Assembly: GCF_015291665.1 (NCBI RefSeq)
Contig: NZ_CP030048.1
Location: 3,906,001-3,970,000, forward strand
Direction: 5' to 3'
Length of the DNA: 64,000 nucleotides
Origin: Bradyrhizobium sp. CCBAU 53338
GTDB taxonomy: Bacteria; Pseudomonadota; Alphaproteobacteria; Rhizobiales; Xanthobacteraceae
How positions within the stretch are numbered: position 1 is the first letter of the stretch; every line of letters begins with the position of its first letter. This document shows positions 1 through 12,496 of the stretch, one piece after another. A model generated the notes under the pieces. That model was not told the DNA's origin. It was given only the letters and a program-made list of their open reading frames with translations, and made no database searches. The position numbers were made by a program, and so were the translations under genes.

Positions 1-258
1 TGCAAACAGCGAAATCTCGCTAGCGGCTTCTCCCTTCAGCCGCCGCGCATAGCGCGCGATCGCCGGCAGCTTCCACAAGGGCACCTCGAGCTGCTTGAGT
101 ATCTCGCGCGTCGAAGCATGCCGCAGTCCCTCGATATCCTCATCCCGCACGCGTCGAAAGCCGAAGCGGTCGGCGACGTCGTTGATGGTGCGCAGGAACC
201 ACGGGAAGCTGTCGACGAGGGTGCCGTCGAGATCGAAGATGGCGAGGGAGAAGGGCAT
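1..258 (-). CDS. HAD-superfamily hydrolase, N-terminal part (cut by window edge)
   Basis: Only the first 86 residues are present; the gene runs off the left edge. The start ATG is at 258. Residues 8-16 read FDLDGTLVD, the HAD motif I whose first Asp is the catalytic nucleophile, followed by a helical cap-like segment. This fits the phosphoglycolate phosphatase-like subfamily of haloacid dehalogenase phosphatases, probably cytosolic. The substrate cannot be told from this fragment. The DinB-type gene lies upstream on the same strand with an 18-base gap, so the two may be cotranscribed. The family is well supported; the specific enzyme is unknown. Confidence 0.8.
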   Translation of the reverse strand, partial: MPFSLAIFDLDGTLVDSFPWFLRTINDVADRFGFRRVRDEDIEGLRHASTREILKQLEVPLWKLPAIARYARRLKGEAASEISLFA

Positions 259-276
259 GGAGGAGAAATTACACCG

Positions 277-840
277 CTAGGATTTCCATACGATCTCCTC
301 GGTCCAACCGAGATCGGCAAACTCGGCCGCCCGAAGCGGGGCTTCTCCTTCCGCGAAGAATTCATCGAGCTGCGGCGGGGCAACAGCTGTTTCGGACATC
401 ATCGCGTGCGCCTGTCCGCGATGATGAATCTGATGCTGGAAGAGATGCATGAGCAGCCGGTCGCGACGCTCGGTCTGGACCCGGGTGTCGCGGTTGATCC
501 GGACCGAGTCGTCAAGACGTTCAGGCGTCAGCGCATCGCAGATAGCGAGCAGGCGCTTGTCCATGGCAGCTTGGGCAGGCTTCAATTCGGAGAGCGAACC
601 GTGCGGCACTTCGTTTTGCCAGGCGCGTGGTCCGAGCCAGCCACCCTCAAGGGCATCGACGTAAAAGAGGTCGATGACATAGATGTGGTTCGGCGTGCGC
701 TGCAGGCTCGGGAAGAACCCGGTTCGCCGGGCTTCGAACTCGGCCTGGCTGAGGCCGGCGCACGCTGTGAGCAGGCGATGGTTCGCCCAGGCATTGTTGC
801 GAGCGAAGGCGCGATAGGTTTGCACAAGTCCAGCAGGCAT
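277..840 (-). CDS. DinB-family protein
   Basis: A 187-residue four-helix-bundle protein of the DinB/YfiT type. His52 (NHIYVIDLFY) and the HQIHHRGQ segment (His136, His139, His140) match the metal-binding triad typical of the family. DinB proteins are thought to be metal-dependent enzymes acting on small thiols or damage products, but most have no proven reaction. The reading frame stays open 18 codons further upstream, but the ATG at 840 puts the start just before the first conserved helix and gives a normal length. The upstream extension contains a CCACCCTACGG segment resembling the repeat at 16144-16172, so I treat it as non-coding. It probably forms a pair with the HAD gene downstream. Confidence 0.8.
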   Translation of the reverse strand: MPAGLVQTYRAFARNNAWANHRLLTACAGLSQAEFEARRTGFFPSLQRTPNHIYVIDLFYVDALEGGWLGPRAWQNEVPHGSLSELKPAQAAMDKRLLAICDALTPERLDDSVRINRDTRVQTERRDRLLMHLFQHQIHHRGQAHAMMSETAVAPPQLDEFFAEGEAPLRAAEFADLGWTEEIVWKS

Positions 841-908
841 GTCGGCACCGGTCTCACGAGAAGAGCGCAGGCGGACTACGCTTCGCTGATCCACCCTACG
901 GTTTCGAT

Positions 909-3887
<2,979 letters not shown>

Positions 3888-3984
3888 CCGCGTTGCCCTC
3901 AAGGAATCCCACGAGCGAGCGACCGCGCCAACGTTCGGGCGCGCTTCGCCCGGAACCGGGATCGGCGCCAATGGGTATGCAGGC

Positions 3985-3999
3985 GAACGTAGGAAGAAC
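3985..3999 (-). promoter_or_regulatory. LexA (SOS) box upstream of uvrA
   Basis: The plus strand reads GAAC-N7-GAAC, which is GTTC-N7-GTTC on the uvrA strand. This direct repeat is the known LexA site of alphaproteobacteria. It sits about 100 bases upstream of the uvrA start. The same motif occurs before ssb at 6113-6127. Confidence 0.8.
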
Positions 4000-4101
4000 G
4001 GAGACGGATTTCCAGAGGGACTTGCGAATCGTCAACGGATTGTTGGCGCGCTGGCGGGACTTGGCAGCAGCGCCTGGAGATCGGGACGGAAGGAACAACA
4101 A

Positions 4102-4126
4102 AAAGGCCGGCGCGAGGCCGGCCTTT
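4102..4126 (-). terminator. Rho-independent terminator of the first porin gene
   Basis: Perfect 10-bp stem (AAAGGCCGGC with GCCGGCCTTT) around a GCGAG loop. On the minus strand it is followed by a T tract, 29 bases after the stop codon of the gene at 4155-4841. It is nearly identical to the terminator at 5029-5051. Confidence 0.85.
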
Positions 4127-4154
4127 CGTGACGTGATGGCGTTGGAGCCTCAGC

Positions 4155-4841
4155 TCAGTACTTGGCGACGACCGGGCCGTTGAAGTGATAGTTCACGCCG
4201 ACCTGCACGGTGTGGAAGTTGATCGTGCCGGTGGGAATGGCGCCGAAGTACGTCTCGCCGGCCAGGCTGCGATAGAGATACTCGCCCTTGACCGACCACT
4301 GCGGAGCGAAGAACGCTTCGATGCCCGCGCCGACGGTCCAACCGGAGTGGAACTTGCTGTCCGAGATCGACGCAGCGCCGAGGGTGGCGGTGATCTTGTT
4401 GTCGATCCAGGCGTAACCACCCGTGCCGTAGAACAGGACGTTGTTGACGGCATAGCCGATACGGCCGCGCACGGTGCCCATTGCATCCGTCTTCGAGCTC
4501 ACGCTGGTCGGGATCGCGCCGAGGCCGGGAACGATAACGACACCAGCGGCAGAAGCGTTGACGTCAGCCCAGGCGCCGTCAGCCTCGATACCGAACACGA
4601 CGTTGCCGGTCTGCCAGTTGTAGCCGGCGGTGCCGCCGACGAAGCCACCCTTCATCTTCGGGTCGCCAGAGGCGGCTTCCCAGGCGCCGCCGCCGACGAT
4701 ACCGAGATAGAAGCCGGTCCAGTTGTAGACCGAGGCCATCGCGACCGGAGCCTTGGTGTAGGGGCGAGCCGCCAGGTCGGCAGCCGAAGCGGCGCCGGTG
4801 AGTACGATCAGAGCGGCCGAAGCCAACAAAATCTTTTTCAT
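4155..4841 (-). CDS. Omp25/Omp31-type outer membrane beta-barrel protein
   Basis: 228 residues. A signal peptide of about 21 residues (MKKILLASAALIVLTGAASA) precedes a mature end beginning ADLAARPYTKAP. The body then shows the alternating aromatic/Gly-rich strand pattern of small outer membrane barrels (WTGFYLGIVGGGAW, GTVRGRIGYA) and ends in NYHFNGPVVAKY. Related Rhizobiales proteins sit in the outer membrane with structural or adhesion roles; no specific substrate can be assigned. The frame continues 40 codons upstream but the signal peptide fixes the start at 4841. It is a tandem paralogue of the next gene upstream, with a matching terminator. Confidence 0.9.
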   Translation of the reverse strand: MKKILLASAALIVLTGAASAADLAARPYTKAPVAMASVYNWTGFYLGIVGGGAWEAASGDPKMKGGFVGGTAGYNWQTGNVVFGIEADGAWADVNASAAGVVIVPGLGAIPTSVSSKTDAMGTVRGRIGYAVNNVLFYGTGGYAWIDNKITATLGAASISDSKFHSGWTVGAGIEAFFAPQWSVKGEYLYRSLAGETYFGAIPTGTINFHTVQVGVNYHFNGPVVAKY

Positions 4842-5028
4842 ATTCAAGTAATCCCAGTCCCAGTTTCTGTTGTTGTCTTCCGTGCGTCGGAAGCACAGCG
4901 GACGCGTTGGTCCAACTGATGTCGTGCTTACACCACTGAAGCTGTAAGTTGTGTCTCTCAAAAGTCACAACAAATACAAAATGTAATACTCACTGACCTA
5001 TAGTTCCCCGTCGGGAACAGGCAACAAA

Positions 5029-5051
5029 AAGGCCGGCACGAGGCCGGCCTT
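5029..5051 (-). terminator. Rho-independent terminator of the second porin gene
   Basis: 9-bp stem (AAGGCCGGC with GCCGGCCTT) and ACGAG loop, followed on the minus strand by a T run, 25 bases after the stop of the gene at 5077-5847. Stem and flanks almost copy the terminator at 4102-4126. Confidence 0.85.
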
Positions 5052-5076
5052 CGATTCCCGAATGATTTCAAGAAGA

Positions 5077-5847
5077 TCAGTACTTCGCGATGATGGGGCC
5101 GCCCCAGCGATAGTTGAGGCGGACGAGGCCCATGTCGACGTCCTGGCTGATCCGGTCGGTCTGGAATGCGCCGCCGCCGACGGGTGCGTTGAGCGTGAGC
5201 GTCCGGTTGCCGAGGAAGATGTGATCGTACTCGACGCCGACCGTCCAGTTGGGCGCGAAGCCGAATTCGAGGCCGGCCCCGACCGTGCCGCCCCAGCGGG
5301 TGTCGCTGGTTGAGGCGAGCAGGGTGCCCGCACCGACGAAGCCGGGCGCCGTGTAGATGTCGAACTTGTCCGCGACCACGGCGCCGCCGCCCTTCACGTA
5401 AAACAGCACGTTGTTCCAGGCATAGCCGATCTGGCCTGTGAACAGGCCGAAGGCGTCGATCCGCGAGCGGTTACGCTGTGCCAGGAAGAAATTGCTGACA
5501 TTGTCGCCGGAGAAGTCGGCCCAGTTGCCCTGGCCTTCGAGGCCGAACACCCAGCTGGCCGATTGCCAGCGATAGCCGACCTGGCCGCCGACCGTGCCGC
5601 CGGTGGCGTTGTGGCAGCCTTCGCCGCCCACGAATGCGCCGCCGCCGAGAACGACGTTGTCCCAGCATTTGTGGCTCGATCCGCCGCCGCCGTTGATGCC
5701 GATGTAGAAGCCGCTCCAGTCGTAGATGGTGGCGATCATCGGCGGCGGCGCCTTGGTGTAGGGACGAGCCGCAAGATCTGCTGCACTCGCCGGTGCAGAC
5801 AGGCCCATTGCAACAATACAAATTGTACCGAATAGAATTTTCTTCAT
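5077..5847 (-). CDS. Omp25/Omp31-type outer membrane beta-barrel protein (second copy)
   Basis: 256 residues with a signal peptide of about 22 residues (MKKILFGTICIVAMGLSAPA...). The mature end AADLAARPYTKAPPPM is followed by WSGFYIGINGGGG and repeated barrel strands. It ends NYRWGGPIIAKY, matching the neighbour's terminal KY. It is longer than the downstream copy by about 28 residues, mostly in loops. The two genes are tandem, same strand, each with its own terminator, and stand between uvrA and ssb. Function is inferred only at family level: a small outer membrane barrel, possibly porin-like. Confidence 0.9.
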   Translation of the reverse strand: MKKILFGTICIVAMGLSAPASAADLAARPYTKAPPPMIATIYDWSGFYIGINGGGGSSHKCWDNVVLGGGAFVGGEGCHNATGGTVGGQVGYRWQSASWVFGLEGQGNWADFSGDNVSNFFLAQRNRSRIDAFGLFTGQIGYAWNNVLFYVKGGGAVVADKFDIYTAPGFVGAGTLLASTSDTRWGGTVGAGLEFGFAPNWTVGVEYDHIFLGNRTLTLNAPVGGGAFQTDRISQDVDMGLVRLNYRWGGPIIAKY

Positions 5848-6270
5848 TGCAGTCTCCCCAGTGTCGTCCGCTTCAGATGTCCCCGAAGCGGCCCATCAGG
5901 CGCGACGCCCATCAGAACCAATTCCGAGAAAACCGTAATCCAATCGGACGGCCGAGTCCGTCTCTGGAATGCAACAGTCGGCGGGCAACTGACATGCGCT
6001 TAACCTGATGAATGTTAAGCGTTTTCCGGTTCGGTTCGGTTCCAATTCATGACGGCGTGCATAGCGGGGCAGAGTGTTCGTATGCACGCTTCGGTCGCAT
6101 CAATTTCGATGGGAACAAATCTGGAACAAATGTCTGGCCGGTGCTATATGTGGGGATAACCGAGGGTGTAGCGGGCCGATCGGCCCTCGTAAGCGTATAG
6201 GGTCGGCCCAACGGGCGGCAGCGCGGGCGCGCCTTTTTCGATTCAGTGGCATTTGGAGTGGAGAGCGGCG
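5848..6270. other. Intergenic region between porin and ssb
   Basis: About 420 bases between divergent genes. It should contain the minus-strand porin promoter and the plus-strand ssb promoter. The only element I can name is the SOS box at 6113-6127. A run of overlapping GTTC units near 6029-6042 has 6-base rather than 7-base spacing and is not counted as a second box. Short frames here look like noise. Confidence 0.5.
6113..6127 (+). promoter_or_regulatory. LexA (SOS) box upstream of ssb
   Basis: GAAC-N7-GAAC, the same alphaproteobacterial LexA motif and in the same plus-strand orientation as the uvrA site. It lies about 145 bases before the ssb start. That distance is long, so the promoter would be well upstream of the gene. 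Confidence 0.7.
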
Positions 6271-6768
6271 ATGGCGGGAAGCGTCAACAAGGTCATTCTG
6301 GTTGGAAATCTCGGCAAGGATCCGGAAATCCGCCGCACCCAGGACGGGCGGCCGATCGCGAATCTGAGCATCGCGACCTCCGAGACCTGGCGCGACAAGA
6401 ACAGCGGCGAGCGCAAGGAAAAGACCGAGTGGCACCGTGTCGTGATCTTCAACGAAGGGCTGTGCAAGGTCGCCGAGCAGTATCTGAAGAAGGGCGCCAA
6501 GGTGTACATCGAGGGCGCGCTTCAGACCCGCAAATGGACTGATCAGAGCGGCGTGGAGAAGTACTCCACCGAGGTCGTGCTCCAGGGCTTCAACTCGACG
6601 CTGACGATGCTCGACGGCCGCGGCGGCGGCGGAGGAGGCGGCAGCTTCGGCGACGAGCCGGGCGGCGATTTCGGCTCCTCGGGTCCCGTCAGCAGCGCAC
6701 CGCGCCGCCCGGTTGCCGCCGGCGGCGGTGGCCGCAACAACGACATGGACGACGACATCCCGTTCTGA
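6271..6768 (+). CDS. ssb: Single-stranded DNA-binding protein
   Basis: 165 residues. An N-terminal OB fold ([17 protein letters not shown] ... [13 protein letters not shown] ... [11 protein letters not shown]) occupies residues 1 to about 112. A Gly-rich flexible linker follows, and the protein ends in the acidic tip DMDDDIPF that docks repair and replication partners. It binds ssDNA as a tetramer during replication, recombination and repair. The start is the ATG at 6271 (MAGSVNKV), preceded by GGAGTGGAGAG; a frame extending six codons further has no support. The upstream LexA box suggests damage-inducible expression alongside uvrA. Confidence 0.97.
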   Translation: MAGSVNKVILVGNLGKDPEIRRTQDGRPIANLSIATSETWRDKNSGERKEKTEWHRVVIFNEGLCKVAEQYLKKGAKVYIEGALQTRKWTDQSGVEKYSTEVVLQGFNSTLTMLDGRGGGGGGGSFGDEPGGDFGSSGPVSSAPRRPVAAGGGGRNNDMDDDIPF

Positions 6769-6964
6769 GGCGGGCAAGTTTCGTTTCCAACTTTGCTGCG
6801 CTCGCGTAGAGCGTCAGGATTTCCTACCAATTTACAGGCTGAGCTCGGTTTTCCGGGCCGGCCTCATGTGCTGCCTGAAGCCTTTGACGGGCCACGATGT
6901 GAACGGTATTAACTTAATGTTAATCATATTCACATGGTCGATCCCGGCCGAAGGGACGCGTCAC

Positions 6965-7363
6965 ATGAGCCTCGCGCCGCTGCTTGACGCTGCTCCGGCG
7001 ATCCCGCTGCACGCCTTCGCGGCGATGGCGGCCTTCGTGCTCGGCATCGTTCAGTTCGCCGCCCCCAAGGGTACGCTGCCACACCGGACGATCGGCTGGA
7101 TCTGGGTGGCGCTGATGGCCCTGGTAGCGGTCTCGTCGTTCTGGATCCACCAGATCCGCCTGGTCGGGCCGTTCAGCCCGATCCATCTGCTGTCGATCTT
7201 CACGCTGGTGATGCTGCCGCTTGCGGTATGGCGGGCGCACACGCATCGCGTCGTCGCTCACCGGTGGAGCATGATCTTCATTTTCACCGGCGCGCTGGTG
7301 GTGGCGGGCCTGTTCACGCTGCTGCCCGGGCGCATCATGCACAGCGTGTTTTTCGGGGCGTAA
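6965..7363 (+). CDS. DUF2306-like small integral membrane protein
   Basis: 132 residues with about four hydrophobic helices: AFAAMAAFVLGIVQFA, IGWIWVALMALVAVSSFWI, LLSIFTLVMLPLAVW and MIFIFTGALVVAGLFTLLP. Conserved polar or charged residues lie between them (HRTIGW, HRWSM). This matches the DUF2306 class of predicted inner-membrane proteins of unknown function. The ATG at 6965 follows GGACGCGTCAC. It stands alone between ssb and gyrA on the same strand. The 196 bases before it are AT-richer (AACTTAATGTTAATC) and may hold its promoter. Confidence 0.7.
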   Translation: MSLAPLLDAAPAIPLHAFAAMAAFVLGIVQFAAPKGTLPHRTIGWIWVALMALVAVSSFWIHQIRLVGPFSPIHLLSIFTLVMLPLAVWRAHTHRVVAHRWSMIFIFTGALVVAGLFTLLPGRIMHSVFFGA

Positions 7364-7458
7364 CGGGCAGTTCCGCCCGGCTCGTGCGGGCCCCGTTCCC
7401 GATGGTGGTGGACAAGGTCTAAGTCTCTGGAAAAACAGTCGGAAAAAGCGCTGTCTCG

Positions 7459-7499
7459 ACCCTTGCAAGGGTGGTTATCAGGGCCTCGATGCGCTATAT
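7459..7499 (+). promoter_or_regulatory. Candidate gyrA promoter region with a perfect palindrome
   Basis: ACCCTTGCAAGGGT (7459-7472) is a perfect 14-base palindrome. CTATAT at 7494-7499 matches the alphaproteobacterial -10 consensus, 33 bases before the gyrA TTG. No good -35 hexamer is found 17 bases upstream, where GTGGTT lies beside the palindrome. An activator or supercoiling-sensitive arrangement is possible but is only an inference. Confidence 0.3.
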
Positions 7500-7531
7500 G
7501 ATTCCCAGATAAAATTTCACCGGATTCCCCC

Positions 7532-10276
7532 TTGGCTGACGACGACAACAAGCCCGGCGACCAGCCGGCGCAACCCTCGGACATTCGCCCCGTTTCGATC
7601 TACGAGGAGATGAAGAAGTCCTATCTCGATTACGCCATGAGCGTGATCGTGTCGCGCGCGCTGCCCGATGCGCGCGACGGGTTGAAGCCGGTTCATCGCC
7701 GCATCCTGTTCTCGATGAACGAGGAAGGCTACACGCCCGACAAGAAGCACAAGAAGTCGGCCGGTATCGTCGGCAACGTCATGGGCCAATACCATCCGCA
7801 TGGCGACCAGGCGATCTATGACGCGCTGGTGCGCATGGCGCAGCCTTTCTCGATGCGCGAGCTGCTGGTGGACGGGCAGGGCAATTTCGGCTCGGTCGAC
7901 GGCGATCCGCCTGCGGCAATGCGCTACACCGAGTCACGCCTGACCAAGATCGCGCTCAAGCTGCTCGACGACATCGACAACGAGACCGTCGACTTCCAGG
8001 ACAACTATGACGGCTCGACCAAGGAGCCGGTGGTTCTGCCGGCCCGGTTCCCCAACCTGCTGGTCAATGGCGCAGGCGGCATCGCGGTCGGCATGGCCAC
8101 CAACATCCCGCCGCACAATCTCGGCGAAGTCATCGACGCGTGCCTCGCGCTGGTCGACAATCCGGCGCTGACGATCGACGAGCTCAACAACATCATCCCG
8201 GGGCCGGATTTCCCGACCGGCGGCATCATCCTCGGACGCCAGGGCATCCGCAGCGCCTACCATCTCGGCCGCGGCTCCATCGTGATGCGCGGCAAGGTCG
8301 AGTTCGAGACGATCAGGAAAGAGCGCGAGGCGATCGTCATCACCGAGATCCCGTATCAGGTGAACAAGGCGACGATGGTCGAGCGCATCGCCGAGCTCTA
8401 CAAGGAAAAGAAGATCGAGGGCATCTCGGATCTGCGCGACGAATCCGACCGCGACGGCTACCGCGTCGTCGTTGAGCTCAAGCGCGACGCCGTGCCCGAC
8501 GTGGTGCTCAATCAGCTTTACAAGTTTACGCCACTGCAGACCTCGTTCGGCGTCAACGCCGTCGCGCTCGATTCGGGCCGCCCGCTGACGATGAACCTGA
8601 AGGACATGCTGACGATCTTCGTCGGATTCCGCGAGCAGGTCGTCACCCGCAGGACCAAGTACAAGCTGCGCAAGGCGCGCGAGCGCGCGCATGAGCAGGT
8701 CGGCCTTGCGATTGCCGTCGCTAACATTGACGAGATCATCAAGGTCATCCGGCACTCGCCGACGCCGGCCGTTGCGCGCGAAACCCTGATGACGCGCGAC
8801 TGGCCCGCGCGCGACGTCGAGGACATCATCACGCTGATCGACGATCCCCGCCATCGCATCAACGAGGACGGCACCATCCGCCTGTCGCTGGATCAGGCGA
8901 AGGCGATCCTCGAACTGCGTCTCGCACGCCTCACAGCGCTTGGCCGTGACGAGATTGGCGACGAGCTGTCAAAGCTTGCTGGCGAAATCGGCGAGTATCT
9001 CGAGATCCTGCAGTCGCGCGACCGGATTCTCGACATCATCAAGACCGAGCTCGCTGAGGTGAAGGCGGAATTCGCCACGCCGCGCAAGACCGTGATCATG
9101 GAGCAGGAAGGCGAGGTCGAGGACGAGGACCTGATCCAGCGCGAGGACATGGTCGTCACCGTCTCGCACGCCGGTTACGTCAAGCGCGTGCCGCTGTCGG
9201 CCTATCGCGCCCAGCGCCGTGGTGGCAAGGGCCGCTCCGGCATGCAGACCCGCGATGAGGATTTTGTGAGCCGCCTGTTCGTGGCGTCCACGCATACGCC
9301 GGTGCTGTTCTTCTCGTCGCGCGGCCAGGTCTACAAGGAAAAGGTCTGGCGCCTGCCGATGGCCGCGCCGAATGCGCGCGGCAAGGCGCTGATCAACATC
9401 CTGCCGCTGGAGCAGGGCGAACGCATCACCACCATCATGCCGCTGCCCGAGGATGAATCCACCTGGGCCCAGCTCGATGTGATGTTCGCCACCACAGGCG
9501 GCAACGTCCGCCGCAACAAGCTGTCCGACTTCGTCGACGTCCGCCGCTCCGGCATCATCGCCATGAAGCTCGACGACGGCGAAGCGATCGTCGACGTCCA
9601 GATCTGCACCGAGCATGACGACGTACTGCTGACTGGGGCCGGCGGCCAGTGCATCCGCTTCCCGGTTCCCGACGTGCGCGTCTTCACCGGGCGCACCTCG
9701 ATGGGCGTGCGCGGCATCGCGCTTGGCGAGGGCGACAAGGTGATCTCGCTCGCGATCCTGCGCCATGTCGAGACCACCTCGGACGAGCGTTCGGCCTATC
9801 TGAAGATGCGCCGCGCGGTCGCCGGCGAAGCCGCGGCTGAAGAGCCGGCAGCGGACGCTGAGGCCGAGGAGACCTCCGGCAGCTTCCAGCTGGCGCAGGA
9901 GCGCTATGCCGAGATGTCGGCGGCCGAGCAGGTCGTGCTGACCGTCTCCGTCAACGGCTATGGCAAGCGGACCTCGTCCTACGAGTACCGCACCACGGGC
10001 CGAGGCGGCAAAGGCATCGTCGCCATGAGCGTCAACAACCGCAACGGCAATCTGGTCGCGTCCTTCCCCGTGGAGGATGCCGATCAAATCATGCTTGTGA
10101 CCGACAAGGGGCAGTTGATCCGCTGCCCGGTCGAAGGCATCCGTATCGCCGGCCGCTCGACGCAGGGCGTGATCGTGTTCGACACCGCCGAGGACGAGCA
10201 CGTCGTCTCGGTCGAGCACATCACGGAGGAGGCCGAGAGCGGCAACGGCGCGAATGGCGAGGCGAGCGGGGAGTAA
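7532..10276 (+). CDS. gyrA: DNA gyrase subunit A
   Basis: 914 residues, TTG start. The breakage-reunion domain carries the catalytic Tyr132 (AMRYTESRL) and the quinolone-determining segment GDQAIYD at 91-97. There the position equal to E. coli Ser83 is Gln93, while Asp97 (E. coli Asp87) is kept. The C-terminal beta-pinwheel has the GyrA box QRRGGKG and later GRGGKG repeats. An acidic Ala/Glu-rich insert (about residues 770-790) is of the kind often seen in alphaproteobacterial GyrA. With GyrB it introduces negative supercoils. It is monocistronic by spacing, with a candidate promoter at 7459-7499. Confidence 0.97.
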   Translation: MADDDNKPGDQPAQPSDIRPVSIYEEMKKSYLDYAMSVIVSRALPDARDGLKPVHRRILFSMNEEGYTPDKKHKKSAGIVGNVMGQYHPHGDQAIYDALVRMAQPFSMRELLVDGQGNFGSVDGDPPAAMRYTESRLTKIALKLLDDIDNETVDFQDNYDGSTKEPVVLPARFPNLLVNGAGGIAVGMATNIPPHNLGEVIDACLALVDNPALTIDELNNIIPGPDFPTGGIILGRQGIRSAYHLGRGSIVMRGKVEFETIRKEREAIVITEIPYQVNKATMVERIAELYKEKKIEGISDLRDESDRDGYRVVVELKRDAVPDVVLNQLYKFTPLQTSFGVNAVALDSGRPLTMNLKDMLTIFVGFREQVVTRRTKYKLRKARERAHEQVGLAIAVANIDEIIKVIRHSPTPAVARETLMTRDWPARDVEDIITLIDDPRHRINEDGTIRLSLDQAKAILELRLARLTALGRDEIGDELSKLAGEIGEYLEILQSRDRILDIIKTELAEVKAEFATPRKTVIMEQEGEVEDEDLIQREDMVVTVSHAGYVKRVPLSAYRAQRRGGKGRSGMQTRDEDFVSRLFVASTHTPVLFFSSRGQVYKEKVWRLPMAAPNARGKALINILPLEQGERITTIMPLPEDESTWAQLDVMFATTGGNVRRNKLSDFVDVRRSGIIAMKLDDGEAIVDVQICTEHDDVLLTGAGGQCIRFPVPDVRVFTGRTSMGVRGIALGEGDKVISLAILRHVETTSDERSAYLKMRRAVAGEAAAEEPAADAEAEETSGSFQLAQERYAEMSAAEQVVLTVSVNGYGKRTSSYEYRTTGRGGKGIVAMSVNNRNGNLVASFPVEDADQIMLVTDKGQLIRCPVEGIRIAGRSTQGVIVFDTAEDEHVVSVEHITEEAESGNGANGEASGE

Positions 10277-10285
10277 CGCCCCGTT

Positions 10286-10417
10286 CTAAACGCCGTCCGC
10301 AAGCTCTCGCGACAGGTCGACAAGCGCATGCGAGGCCACCCTGCGGACGATCGATTGCGCCTGATCGACCGAGATCGACAGCCGGGGCTTCAGCTGCAAA
10401 GGCGGATCGCTGGACAT
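10286..10417 (-). CDS. Possible 43-residue small protein downstream of kup
   Basis: A short frame from ATG 10417, 34 bases after the kup stop on the same strand, beginning MSSDPPLQLKPRLSISVDQA and ending DLSRELADGV. A helix-rich C-terminal half (QAQSIVRRVASHALVDLSREL) looks protein-like. The upstream GGAAGCGAG is only a weak ribosome site. It may be a kup operon partner or a chance frame; I recognise no family. Confidence 0.3.
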   Translation of the reverse strand: MSSDPPLQLKPRLSISVDQAQSIVRRVASHALVDLSRELADGV

Positions 10418-10451
10418 GGGCGCTCGCTTCCGGCAGCGCTGCGGAGCCGTG

Positions 10452-12365
10452 CTAGATCTCCAGCTCCGTGCCGAACTCCACCACCTGCCTGGTCGGCACG
10501 CCGAAGAACGCCGCCGAGCGTTCGGCGTTGCGCTGGAGGAAGGCGAACAGGCCTTCGCGCCACACCCACATGCCCGGGATGTCCTCGCGCGGGATGATGG
10601 TCTCGCGGCCGACATAATAGGTGATGTCGGAGAGGTCGATGCCGGGCAGCTTGCCCTGGCGGCAGGCGAGCGTCAGTCCTTCGTAGATCGTCGGGTTCTG
10701 CATGAAGCCGTAATGCAGGATCACGCGGGTGATGCCGGGAATGATCTCGATCACTTCGGCGCGGTCCTGGTCGTCGATGTGCGGCAGCTCCTCGATCAGC
10801 ACGGTGACGAGGACAATGCGCTCGTGCAGCACGCGGTTGTGCTTGACGAACTGCGTCAGCGCGAGCGGCACGCCTTTCGCTGCCGAGGCCAGGAACACGG
10901 CCGTGCCGGGCAGGCGCGCGCTGCACTTGTTGACTGCGGTCTCGATCAGGTCTTCCTCGGGTTGGCGCAGTTTTGCGCGCGCAGCTTCGACGAGCTTGAC
11001 GCCGGCGCGCCAGGTCAGCATCAGGAAGGCGACGAGGCCCGCGAGCAGCAACGGAAACCAGCCACCCTCGAACAACTTGATCGAGTTGGCGGAGAAGAAG
11101 ATCACGTCGATCACGAAGAAGAAGCCGTTCACGGCGACCACGAGCCAGGGCGAATAGCCCCACTGCATAGCGACCAGGGCGGCGAGAAGGGTGGTGATCG
11201 CCATCAGCAGCGACACCGCGATGCCATAGGCGCCGGCGAGCGCGTCCGACGTGCCGAAGCTCAGCACCGCGCCGAGGGTTGCTGCGGCAAGCAGCCAGTT
11301 CACCAGCGGCACGTAGATCTGGCCGATCGCATCGCTCGTGGTGTGGCGGATCTGCATGCGCGGCAGGAAGCCGAGCTGGATCGATTGCTGGGTCAGCGAG
11401 AACACGCCGGAGATGATCGCCTGCGAGGCGATGACGGTCGCAACGGCGGAGAACGCGACCAGCGCGTAGTGCAGGCTGTCGGGGCAGAGCTGGAAGAACG
11501 GATTCTCGATCATGCCGGGATCGGTGATCAGCAGCGCGGCCTGGCCGAAATAGTTCAGCACCAGCGCCGGCAGGCAGATCGCGAACCAGGCGAGCCGGAT
11601 CGGCAGACGGCCGAAATGCCCCATGTCGGCATACATCGCCTCGCCGCCGGTCACCGCGAGGAAGGCCGCGCCGAGGATTGCGAAGGAGACGTGGAAGTCC
11701 TGATGGATCAGGAAGTCGAAAGCATAGAGCGGGCTGAGCGCGGCAAGCACCGCCGGCGCCTTGACGATGCCGTGGATGCCGAGCGCGGCCAGAACGACGA
11801 ACCAGGCCAGCATGACAGGTCCGAAGATGCGGCCGATGAAGCCGGTGCCCTGCTTCTGCATCATGAACAGGCCGACAAGGATGGCGATGGTGATGGGAAC
11901 GACCACGGGCGAGAGCGAGGGAGCGTCGACCTTGAGGCCTTCGATGGCCGAGAGCACCGAGATCGCCGGCGTGATCGCGCCGTCGCCGTAGAGCAGCGCT
12001 GCGCCGACGAGGCCGACCACCAGTAGATGGGCGCGCCAGGTGCCGGATTGGGCGTGACGGGCATGCAGCAGCGCCAACAGCGCGACGATGCCGCCTTCGC
12101 CGCGATTGTCGGCGCGCAGGATCAGCATCGCATATTTCAGCGAGATGATCAGCAGCAGCGCCCAGAGGATCAGTGAGGCAACTCCCAGGACAGCCTCCGG
12201 AGTCACCGTGTCGCCGTGCGCGGCCGCCTTGGCGGCTTCCTTGAGGGCATAGAGGGGGCTGGTGCCGATATCGCCATAGACCACCCCGAGGGCGCCCATG
12301 GTCATGGCTAGCGGCAGCGGATCGGGATGATGATGGCCGGAAGCGACTGCGGGCGTACTGGACAA
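10452..12365 (-). CDS. kup: KUP/HAK/KT-type potassium uptake permease
   Basis: 637 residues. The N-terminal signature GALGVVYGDIGTSPLYA is diagnostic of Kup proton-coupled K+ symporters, followed by about 12 transmembrane helices (to about residue 450) and a C-terminal cytosolic domain. It imports K+ across the inner membrane, mainly when other K+ systems are limited or at low pH. The first codon is TTG at 12365, preceded on the minus strand by GAGGGGACGCCT, a good ribosome site. Bradyrhizobia usually carry more than one kup copy; which one this is cannot be told here. Confidence 0.93.
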   Translation of the reverse strand: MSSTPAVASGHHHPDPLPLAMTMGALGVVYGDIGTSPLYALKEAAKAAAHGDTVTPEAVLGVASLILWALLLIISLKYAMLILRADNRGEGGIVALLALLHARHAQSGTWRAHLLVVGLVGAALLYGDGAITPAISVLSAIEGLKVDAPSLSPVVVPITIAILVGLFMMQKQGTGFIGRIFGPVMLAWFVVLAALGIHGIVKAPAVLAALSPLYAFDFLIHQDFHVSFAILGAAFLAVTGGEAMYADMGHFGRLPIRLAWFAICLPALVLNYFGQAALLITDPGMIENPFFQLCPDSLHYALVAFSAVATVIASQAIISGVFSLTQQSIQLGFLPRMQIRHTTSDAIGQIYVPLVNWLLAAATLGAVLSFGTSDALAGAYGIAVSLLMAITTLLAALVAMQWGYSPWLVVAVNGFFFVIDVIFFSANSIKLFEGGWFPLLLAGLVAFLMLTWRAGVKLVEAARAKLRQPEEDLIETAVNKCSARLPGTAVFLASAAKGVPLALTQFVKHNRVLHERIVLVTVLIEELPHIDDQDRAEVIEIIPGITRVILHYGFMQNPTIYEGLTLACRQGKLPGIDLSDITYYVGRETIIPREDIPGMWVWREGLFAFLQRNAERSAAFFGVPTRQVVEFGTELEI

Positions 12366-12496
12366 AGGCGTCCCCTCAATGGGATCGCGCCCATCGGGCC
12401 GATCCGATGGGCGCGAGCATCACACAGTCTGCGACGGGACGTCGCAAATAGCCATGAGATTTATACCGAGGATTATGACGCCGAGCTGACAGGCTC

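Noticed and set aside
6029..6042. Triple GTTC run as an extra SOS box
   Set aside because: Spacing between the outer GTTC units is 6, not 7, bases; the proper GAAC-N7-GAAC lies at 6113-6127.
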